NCBI RefSeq assembly: GCF_026212465.1
Contig: NC_080059.1
Location: 10,882,311-10,946,310, forward strand
Reading direction: 5' to 3'
Length of the DNA: 64,000 nucleotides
Source of the DNA: Amaranthus tricolor
Lineage: Eukaryota; Streptophyta; Magnoliopsida; Caryophyllales; Amaranthaceae
Below, in pieces: positions 55,476 to 64,000 of the stretch. Below the pieces are notes generated by a model. That model was not told the origin of the DNA. It ran no database searches and saw nothing but the letters and a program-made list of their open reading frames with translations. Position 1 is the first letter of the stretch, and each line of letters starts with the position of its first letter. A program made the position numbers and the translations under genes.

Positions 55476-56589
55476 GATATATATTTTAAAAATTATTGTT
55501 TTCAATTTATGCCTTAAAACTAATATTCTTATAATCTATTTCTACGGATTTACATATTGTGAAATTAATTTTACAAGTTGTGAATTGAAAAGTTTATATA
55601 CATGTGCTTTATAGAAGTTTAAGTAATAAAAATATCAAAAGACAAAAGTTAATAAAAAGTGTGTAGTTTAGTTGCTCACAAGTGTCCCTATAGCTTCAAT
55701 ACAAAAGGACTCAAGGTTCAAAAATTCTACAAACTCAGATGAGTGAGAATGAAAAACAATTTTAGTAATTTAAAAGAGAAGGAGTAAATGCTACCAACTA
55801 GGGGTGTGCATAAAAATCCGACCTAAAATATCTGATATTCGGTATTCAAAATCGAATATTTTACAAGGTTTTCACAAATCGGATAATTCGGATCGGGTAC
55901 CCAAATTTTAAAACCGGATACCCGATTTGGATCACATATTTTTGAAAATCGGATGTACGGTAATTTTTTTTTTTTGAAAATAAAATGATTAGCCTTAGAG
56001 TTGAATAATCTTAATATAATTGTTCTCTCCATTTTTTTTATAATTGTTCTTACTTTAACCAATGAGCAATGCTGTTATTCTTTAATTTTCTTAAGGTAGA
56101 AATTTATAAGATTTAAACATGTAAGTGATGTAGACATTTACACACTTACAAGATTAAAAATATTCAAAAATAAAAATAATATTTAAAATTTAGAGAGTTA
56201 GTATTTGAATTTTATATAAAAATATTTTAAAATAAAAATATAGACAAAAAAATGCACCTTTGAATAAAAAAAGAGAAAAAATATTTTAATAAAACTAGGT
56301 ATTCAGATCCGACCCGTTATAAACCGGGTATTCGAAATCCGGATAATCGGTTTAATCCGGGTCGGAACTAGGATCACATTTTTAGCATTCAAAAAACCGG
56401 ATATCAAAATCTCCGAATTTAGGTCCATAATTATTTATTTTGTGAAATTTTTTTAAGAAATACTCCCACAATTTTAACCTAATTACTATTGCTCAACATA
56501 AGAAATTTGCAAACGTAAACCCTAATTTCCAAATTTATCTCCTCAAGAAAATTTCAATCACTCCAGAAAGTAGAAACAAACAACTGCTT
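55476..56589. other. Intergenic, AT-rich, with a hAT-like remnant
   Basis: Continues the host sequence interrupted by the Tat element. It contains the repeat annotated at 55802-56415. No coding gene was recognised. Confidence 0.5.
55802..56415 (+). repeat. hAT-like remnant with reiterated CCGGATA/ATCCGG motifs
   Basis: Starts TAGGGGTGTGCATAAAAATC, a hAT-type terminus. It carries many GGATAATCGG, CCGGGTATTCG and CGGATACCCG motifs concentrated at both ends (55820-55960 and 56300-56415), flanking an AT-rich centre. The opposite terminus (…TGCACACCCCTA) is absent. Confidence 0.45.
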
Positions 56590-56597
56590 GTCGTATA

Positions 56598-57304
56598 TAG
56601 GGATGGCAATGGGTCGGACTCGGCTCGAATTGTACATACTCCGACTTTGCTCCGGATTTTAGTCGAACTTTTTTTTTCAGTCCACCTCCACTCGGAGTCG
56701 GATTATGCATACTCCAAGTTTGCCTCGACTCGGACTCTCGGACCTCCAACGGAGTTGGATACGGAGTCGGATTATTATCAAACTTTATCGTTGTGATATA
56801 GTACTAATGATTTAAAACATACGAAGTTAACAAAATATATTTTTCAAATACAATTTAACAAAAAAATATGTACGTTGAATTCAAGTTTAACATGAGAAAT
56901 ATTCCTAATACTACAATTTACAAAATTTTCTCGCATTTTGATTTGGTGTATTTTATTTCTCTTGATCTGATTTGTCGTATTTTGATTGATTGATCTAAAT
57001 AAAAATACTAAGTAGTTTTTCAAAATCGAAAATTACAATTAGTATGAGAGAGAGCTTGAATTAGTCACGTCTAGAGTTTTAAAGGAAACAAAATATTGGA
57101 TTAAAAGTCAAATTCAAAGTCGGATTTCCTTCAGGATCGGAGTCAGATCGGAGTGTCGGATTTTTAATAAAGTCCAACTCCGGTCCGTCTCTAACTCGGA
57201 TTCGGATCGTGAAGTCGGATAACCTTTTCCTCGGACTCAAATCGGATTATTTTCCTCGGATCAAGTCGGACTAGAGTCGAATTCGGACTGAATTGCCATC
57301 CCTA
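56598..57304. mobile_element. hAT-type non-autonomous element (707 bp)
   Basis: Ends TAGGGATGGCAAT and ATTGCCATCCCTA are perfect 13-bp inverted repeats, flanked by a perfect 8-bp duplication GTCGTATA (56590-56597 and 57305-57312). The sub-terminal parts are rich in TCGGACTC/GAGTCGGA motifs in both orientations. There is no transposase. A truncated relative lies at 25310-25506. Confidence 0.93.
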
Positions 57305-57559
57305 GTCGTATATCACTCAAAATTAATTTTGAACTGTAGCAATCCCTCTTTCCACTCCTTTCATTTATCCAAGTAAGAGCTTGCAGCTTCTGAATTTGAT
57401 TGTCTCTACCATCATTTTGATTTCAGGTAATAAGTAATTTCCAAGAATTTTTTAATCAAGCTTTTGGAGTTAAAACTTGGACATTGTTCTAAGATAAAAT
57501 TAGTATTCATTTCAAGGCTTGAATTAGTGACGATTTTGTTTTGTAAAATTTGATATAAA

Positions 57560-57890
57560 TTCCACAAGTCGGCAAGGATCATTTGATATATGCACCTCTT
57601 CTGTGCGCCAACCTGCAGAGGTTTATAGAAGACTACGAGAATTCGGTTATGGAATACCATTGGGTGGTGAGAGGGTGCGTCCATATGACGGCTATTCAAG
57701 TGATCGAACAAAACACATACAAGTGTATCGCCATTTTACTTGAGAAAAAGTACTAGAAGGAGCGATGCAGTTATTTTATTTACCCACACAACATAAATCT
57801 TGCCTTCTGCTCAGTTCACTGATCTTTTAAGCAAATTAGGTATGTCCTTGGGACGTCTTAGTTTTGAGGGGGTGTTGAGAATATGGCTGA
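57560..57890 (+). pseudogene. Copia pol 3' fragment
   Basis: Broken frames resemble the end of a copia RNase H region: KVLEGAMQ-type sequence, then FTDLLSKLGMSLGRLSFEGV, followed by the GAGGGGGTGTTGAGAATA boundary typical of the polypurine tract and LTR start of copia elements. Frameshifts and stops are present and no LTR was recognised. Confidence 0.5.
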
Positions 57891-58350
57891 TATAGATACA
57901 TCAGGTGTATTTTTCCCACCTCCAACTTGGTGTGTTCTTTCTCTTTGCTCTTGGATTTTGATAAACTTGCTAATATTACTTTGTTGTTGTTCTTTGATCC
58001 CCATAATTGAAAAAAAAAATGTATTTTAATGATCTGATACAAAAATCTAGTAACAATATAATAAATAATAATAATATGTTCAATGTATAAACGTTTATGA
58101 ATTGCTGGGAGTGTGATGAATGTTATTAGCCTAGCCTTGGGAAGCTTGATATACTTCATGTTGGCATAGGATATTATATGTTCCCTCTGATCTGATTTTC
58201 ACGCAATTTCCTGTATTGGTCTGAACACAATAATTAGCACACTATAAATAAGATGAGCTAACATATCTTCTTTTCCATGACAAACACGAGAGTCCTTTAG
58301 AATTAGGAAACATTGCATAAAACATATCCAATTTCAAATATTGTATTTGT

Positions 58351-58569
58351 TGGGATGAACTTTGAACTTAGTTTTCATCTAATAGACTTTTACCTGATGG
58401 TGACCTGAACATTAGGTCACTTGCTCACGTGGTTGTACAAGTGACCCCTTAATCTGACATGGTAATGCACATGTCACCCTTCTATGACGTGACTATACAT
58501 GCAGCACAAGTGGTTTGATGTTCATGTCACCAACAGGTAAAAACCAACTAAAGTTCAAAGTTCAGCCCG
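58351..58569. repeat. Foldback/MITE-like element
   Basis: The left part TGGGATGAACTTTGAACTTA and, after a gap, TTTTACCTGATGGTGAC match the reverse complement of the right part (CGGGCTGAACTTTGAACTTT, TTTTACCTGTTGGTGAC). About 220 bp; no clear target duplication. Confidence 0.6.
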
Positions 58570-58629
58570 TTACACGCAATTTTTCTTAGAATTATAAGCA
58601 AAATATATTTAGAGGGAGTACACTTACAT

Positions 58630-61600
58630 TTAAATTTCTTTGAGAACTTTTTGTATTTGATCTGGGATCTCGATATCTTTCAATGTTGGGCAATCATGAT
58701 ATTCAGCTTTTTGAAGTTCACACAAAGCGTTAACTCCAGCCTTTATGATTTTCAAATTGTGCAATTGTTGGATGCGCAAAACGTGTAGTTTCCTGAATCC
58801 CCTGTAACCAAAATCTAATACCTTACCATCATAAGTGTTATCTAGTTCAAGCACTAGCAAATCTTTCGTAGTTTTTAGCGTTCCCAATGGATCTTTTTTC
58901 AATTGCGAGTTCTTTAACTTTATTCTTACTAAATGAGCGAGGTTACCTATCCATATTGGCAACTCATTATCCTTCAAACGCCCCACTAAGTAAAGACGTT
59001 CCAGAAATTGAGGAGGATTTTTTACATTCTGTAGGTTCAGAACATCGTCATCCTTCTCCATGGTTATGCTCAATGATCGAAGCTCGGTCATGTTTTCCAA
59101 AGCCACGTAAAAGGTTTCTGCGAGGCTTGCCTTCAGTTTCGCAATACCCAGCCTTCGCAATTGCGTTAATTCACACAAGTCCGTAACTAAATGGTCTGCA
59201 CTGCCATCAACAAACACAAGCTTTTGGAGCTCCTTGAAGTTGTGTAACGTCTTCTCTTTGATTTTCACGGGTACCTTGTTTATATCTTCATAGCGGCCTG
59301 CTAGAAGATGTCGCAGCTTGTGAAGACGTTTTATTTCTTCTGGTAATTCCATAACGGAAGTTTGCTTCAGATCTAAAGTTTGCAGGTTCCAAAGTCCGCC
59401 TATAGTGTTTGGAAGTTGCTTAACTGCGGTGTTCCTCAAGCATAGATAACGTAAGTTGTGTAGATTTCCTACTACTATTGGGATTTCAGTAAACTCGGCC
59501 TTTTGAAGGTCAAGGACTTTTAATCGAAAGGCAGAATCCTGGAGTGGCACTGGCCATACAATTGGAAACTTCTCAGGATGAGCAAACGAAAGAATAGAAC
59601 GAACATTAGAAGAAATGACGGTGTCTTGGAGATCACTGTGAACTGATAACCTTCGGCATTGACTATTTGTACTAAACATGTTTTGTGGCAGTACTTGACA
59701 AAAACGTAGATCAGCCAATTTCGGGAGCATTATATGTTGCCACATATTAGGAACTCGAAATTTCCTTCTTCTTCCTGTTTCGTCGCTCTCCAAAAGACGA
59801 AGCATACCTATTACATACATAATATGTTCGATCATATTAGGAATGTAAGGCAAGTAGCAAAGAAATACAAGTTCATATTAGGTGTAAGGAACGAATGAAC
59901 TATTACAAGTTAAAGAAATCATACCTCTTTCAACAAGTTCGTTGAGATATTCTTCAGCGGCTTCTTCCACAGTGTTGTGTTCTTTAGCTTGAACAAAACC
60001 CTCAGCAATCCATAGACGAGCAATAGTCATTCTATCTAATTTGGAACCTTTAGGAAACATGCACAAATACAAGAAACAAGGCTTGAGATGATAAGGCATC
60101 TCATAGTAGCTTGAGAGTAGAAATCTCTTGGCCCTTGGCGAAAGAGGATTGATTTGAAAATCATGATACAACTCAATCCACTTCTGGGTAGTTGAGAACA
60201 CTTCCCCTACTCTCTCAATTAAGAAGGGTAAACCATCGCATTCCTCCACAATTGTATCCTTTAAGCTTTCTAGCTTCCAAGGGCATTTTTCTTGGTTACC
60301 AAAAGTCTTTTTATTGAACAGAATTTCCGCATCTTCTTTAGACAAAGCTTGCAAGCCGTGGACTTCTCCATGGAAAGATGAAGTCTTCCAATAATTAGCG
60401 ATGCCTTCACTCTTTGTGGTTATCAATAATCTACCACCGTTGCTGATACTCGGTATGAAAGCTGCCTTTATGATCCTTGACAACTCTCCTTTATCCGAGA
60501 CATTGTCAATAACCACCAAGTACCTGTAGATGTATAGAAATATGCATTAAAAAGTTTTCCAATGCAAATCTTAGCACAAGGCCTACCTAGGCTATGGTCC
60601 GGATCATTGGATTAAAAATCCTATTAATGTTTAATTATGTATATAAAAAAATAGCCGAGTTAATTCAGTACACATATAGAAGTGAGTGTTCGACTCACCC
60701 TATACTAGTATACTGGATTCACCCATGCTTCTTATCAGATTCATAAATATATGGAGTAGCCAGGTCGAAGCTATTTTGTGTATTTACTTATATATTACCT
60801 ATCAGAGGCATGGTTTTCTATGAGGTAAGTCCTCAAACGATCAGTGATTACCACCTCGTTGTTCTCCAAATTTTGCACATCTTGCACAGATATAGGATTA
60901 ACTAAGGAAGTTTTTCTTGATTTTGAACAGTTAATGAATTGCTTAAACAAGCACTTAAGTAGATCGACTCGCTTATAAGGTTTGGTTGCTGTGGTCCAAG
61001 CATAGCATGAGAAATACTTCCTTACTTCCTCATCTTCATATACTTTCCGAGCAAGAGTTGTCTTTCCTACACCAGGCGGACCCCAAACTGCAAGCACAAA
61101 TTGTCCTTTGTCATACTTAATCTTCTCCAAATCTAACTTGTGTATTATTTCCTTCTTTCGCTCATTAAATCCCACAAGTTCTTCTTCGTCCTTATAGAGT
61201 GGTCGATATCCAGGGTCGTGCAATTTCTTTCTTCGACCATTTTCCTCCTCCATCTCATCCTCGGAATCTGACTCTCGCACCTGAGTGCAAATCAGGTCCT
61301 CGTAGTTTTTTCCATTTCCTTTTAGTTTGTCCATTGCGTTCTTAATCCTCACAATCTTGCAAGCAAGCCCATGTTTACCTTTGAAACCTACAACAGCTGT
61401 GTTACTACCATGTAACAACTCCCGAATACCCATGATGCACCCATTATTGTTCTCTTCGTATTGATTGTTGTATTGCTGCTGACCTAGTATCTTGTAGTCG
61501 TCTAAGACATCCTCGACCATAAACACCAATCCTCTTAACTCTCCAACGCGTTTCTTTGTTCGATCATCTGCTTTATCCACTCTTTCTTCTGTTTTTTTGA

Positions 61601-61751
61601 GGAAATCTTTAGCAATTTCCATTTCATTTTTAATGCCATCAACTAGCTCTGGAACACTCAAGATTTTTTGAGTCTCTGTCTTAATGATTGGAGCAACCTT
61701 TTCTAACAGAAAGTTTAGCAACTTTTCTGGTATTGGTATTGCTAGAGCCAT
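58630..61751 (-). CDS. CC-NB-ARC-LRR disease-resistance-type protein (909 aa, three exons)
   Basis: Reverse-strand exons 61751-60799, 60523-59925 and 59807-58630 join in frame (phases 2 and 1, GT-AG borders). The N-terminal coiled coil of the Rx type has EDVLD (80-84), the counterpart of EDVID. NB-ARC has the P-loop GPPGVGKTT (224-232), RNBS-A-like sequence, a Walker B region RYLVVIDNVSD (318-328), RNBS-B (GGRLLITTKS), GLPF in place of GLPL and CFLYLCMFPKG (RNBS-D). The MHD position reads RVPNM (535-539). The C-terminal half is LRR-like (LHNLRYLCLRNTAVKQLPNT, LWNLQTLDLKQTSVMELPEE). The family senses pathogen effectors inside the cell. The altered Walker B and MHD residues are unusual; see findings. 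Confidence 0.88.
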
Positions 61752-63681
61752 TGTGTATGGGTAGTTTTACAACTTCTTTTTGCTAGTGTAACCTTGTAAC
61801 TTTCCCTACGAGTATAAAAAGCGGCTGAATTTAATCAACAAAATTATGTTACTACAACTTTCTGTCAGCAGTATATACTAATAATATGTATTTGACAATT
61901 GAAAATATAAAAATCATAAGTGACCAATTTGAATTAGTGGTTTCTCGTTTGATTATTGGTATCAAATAGTGATTATAGATATACAAAATGGAAGCAACCC
62001 CAATTTAATTCAATTGTCAACCTGACTGTTGGGAAATAAAAATAACCAAATATGTAGCTGAAACTGAGTTTCCCCAACTAACATGATTCAAACGGCATAA
62101 ACGTCGACCTGAAAGAGTTTAATAAATGTTTGGATTACTAAAACCAGTGTGGACTTGAATTACTGTAACTCGAACCCTTATTAAGTCTAGAGTCAATCTA
62201 ATTGACCCCGAGTTAAACCAACTGAAAACCTGAGCTTAACTAACATTTGTAACCCTAACCGAATTCACTAGCATTATTTTTGGATAAAAACTTTGGAGGG
62301 AAAAGAAAGAAAAGGAAGAAAAAGGAGGAAAGGAAGGGAAGAGAACTGGTAGGAAGTAACTCTTGTTTGTTTAGGAGAGAAGGGAAGGTAAAGAAAGAAA
62401 AATGAGAGTTTTTCTTTTAAATTTTTCTAATATTGGAAAGATTGATAACTCAATAAAAATCATTCAACCAATCTCTAGGTGGTGTCATAACATAACTGAT
62501 GTTTTGAGTTGTGGCCTTAATAGGTTGTGATTTAGGTGGTGTCCACTTGGATGACTGATGTTTTGGGTGGTGTGCGCGTGGATGAATGATGTGGTGGTGG
62601 TCTAGATGAGGGTGGCTTGATAGGTAGTCAAGTCAAGGTGGTCGGAGAGGATAGGGCTGGGCTCATGTCTTTCTTTAGCTGGGGTGGTAAGGCACGGTGT
62701 AGGAAATGAAGGATTGCACAAGCCTCTTCATGTGCTTGAGGGAATCAACAACCAAAAGACAGACAAAACAAACAAAGCACCAGCTAGCTATACATCAAGC
62801 AGACTGGCAACCAGGGGCCCAAGAGGCAGCACCTGCTGCACACAAAAGCACCAGAACAACTGCCACATAATGCACAATGAACAGAAATCCAACAGAGATG
62901 CACAGCAAACCCCTGCTATAAGAGAACAATCCGCCCAGAAGAAACACCAGAAGACAGACCTGAAATCAGAGCTCACCAAACAACCAGAAGCAAGCCTTTA
63001 TAGGATGAATATGCCCACTACCAAAGATTGAATTGTTTCTTTGGTACCATATGCCCACTAACAAGAACCTATGATTATCCAACTCATATTCAAAATAATG
63101 ACCTGAAGCCCAAACTCAAAATAACCCGATCTAAAGTTAACCCAAAATTAAAAAATAACTAGACCTATAAGTTAAACCAAAATTAAAAATGATCCGACCT
63201 ATAGTCCAACCCAGGGGCGGACTTAGGTAGGGAATTTTAAAAATGAATTTTAAACTCAGAATTTCTGATTCTGAAGGAAATGTGACTAAGCAAACAACTC
63301 AACCTTATCTCCTTATTCCTTAAAACCCTAAAACTTTCACCGATAGATTTCTTCCATTTCCTCCGCAAACCCCAACCCAATTTAGAGACAATCTTGCGTA
63401 AATTCTGATTTATTGCGCCTGATTTTCCTTATTCGACTTTGATATTGATTCTTAGCTCTATAATATTGTTTTATTGCTTCTAATGGGATTAAGTTATTTG
63501 ACTTTAAAAGACTGGTAATGTTGCTGCAATTTATTTGAATTCCATATTGAAGAACTGTTATGTTTGATTTATTTGCGTTTAGTTTTGTGGAGATTTCTGA
63601 GTTTTTTTTTTTTAATTTTTAGATTTAATATGCAAAATAAAAAGCAATTGAAGAAATCTTTTGCTGTTTAATTACATAAAA
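61752..63681. other. Promoter side of the NB-LRR gene; repeats; no clear gene
   Basis: 61752-62270 is probably leader and promoter of the NB-LRR gene. A truncated GGAAGG-rich MITE follows (62276-62476). 62480-63030 is GC-richer and has a 115-codon open frame (62684-63031) with a Gln/Lys/Thr-rich, low-complexity translation and no recognised family; it may be an unclassified repeat. CAGGGGCGGACTTAGG at 63212 looks like a hAT left terminus whose partner is not in the window. Confidence 0.4.
62276..62476 (+). mobile_element. GGAAGG-rich MITE, truncated second copy
   Basis: Aligns with 19929-20251: TTTTTGGATAAAAACTTTGG, GGAAGGGAAGAG, AACTCTTGTTTGTTTAGGAG, GGAAAGATTGATAACTC. The pyrimidine-rich right third is missing after about CAACCAATCTC. 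Confidence 0.6.
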
Positions 63682-64000
63682 ATGCCTGAAAAGAAAGCAG
63701 GGTCACCATCTGCACCTCTAAAGAAGCTAATAAGCACATCCGGGACGAAACCCACATCATTTGTATTACCATATCAAACCCTCGTTTAAGGGATCATTAT
63801 TTGATAGGAAAAAAGTTTGGTAAAGGTTAATTTGGTACAACATATTTGTGTACTGAGGAATCAGGCAATAATCTTTATGCTTGTAAATCAATACCCAAAA
63901 GAAAACTTGTGTAAAGAAGTAATGGATGTTTGGCGAGAAATTCAAAGAATGCATCATTTATTAAAACATCCAAACTTAAGTGGACTTATGAAGATTTCAG
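63682..64000 (+). pseudogene. Broken calcium-dependent protein kinase fragment (continues past window)
   Basis: Starts ATG at 63682 (MPEKKAGSPSAPLKK). The frame breaks before RDHYLIGKKFGKG, where a stop replaces the residue before FGTTYLCTEE (the glycine-rich loop). LYACKSIPKRKLV follows with the catalytic Lys of the ATP site, then another stop and frameshift before WREIQRMHHLLKHPN. The order matches the start of plant CDPK kinase domains. At least two stops and two frame changes within 300 bp argue against function. Confidence 0.65.

Larger units (their letters stand above)
57305..58629. other. Intergenic: copia scrap and foldback element
   Basis: Downstream flank of the CC-NB-LRR gene. It contains the copia 3' fragment at 57560-57890 and the foldback at 58351-58569. 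No other coding signal was found. Confidence 0.4.

Noticed and set aside
62684..63031. 115-codon frame as a real gene
   Set aside because: Low-complexity Gln/Lys/Thr-rich translation with no family resemblance or gene signals; more likely repeat-derived.

Overview
This is plant nuclear DNA. It is AT-rich, its host genes carry many GT-AG introns, and it holds plant-specific families (PPR, DUF761, RING-H2, CC-NB-LRR) together with dense, nested transposable elements. The genes look eudicot. The lineage cannot be fixed from sequence alone; a Caryophyllales-type genome is only a guess.

Layout. 1-5.7 kb: 3' part of a PPR gene fused to a CBS-domain pair (+). 7.2-7.6 kb: small DUF761 protein (+). 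8.6-9.9 kb: plant calmodulin-binding-like protein (-); its 5' leader probably lies near 12.8 kb beyond a 2.8-kb intron holding a TRIM, a nested Stowaway MITE, a SINE-like piece and a long AT microsatellite. 21.0-24.3 kb: five-exon RING-H2 E3 ligase (+). 29.2-30.5 kb: intronless SAGA subunit ADA1/HFI1-like protein (-). From memory, the order RING ligase / calmodulin-binding-like / PPR-CBS resembles Arabidopsis At5g10650-At5g10690; this was not checked.

The central 23 kb is mostly mobile DNA. A decayed Ty1/copia element (32.7-38.5 kb) lost its gag/integrase half and carries a nested Cassandra-type solo LTR with a 5S rRNA-like core. A 1.5-kb element with about 300-bp terminal inverted repeats (41.1-42.6 kb) carries the broken first exon of an exostosin-type glycosyltransferase (Pack-MULE-like). 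Thirty bases further on begins a complete, very young 12.8-kb Ty3/gypsy element of the Tat type (42.6-55.5 kb), whose LTRs look identical and whose target duplication is perfect. It encodes one long gag-pol with two RNase H domains. In the opposite orientation, between integrase and 3' LTR, it carries a spliced four-exon gene with its own TATA box. Sixteen copies of a 13-nt motif flank that gene on both sides.

The right end holds a 707-bp hAT-type MITE with a perfect 8-bp duplication, a copia scrap, a three-exon CC-NB-LRR gene (-) with altered Walker B and MHD motifs, and at the edge a broken calcium-dependent protein kinase fragment. Small hAT-type MITEs of several families recur throughout, several with recognisable 8-bp duplications.
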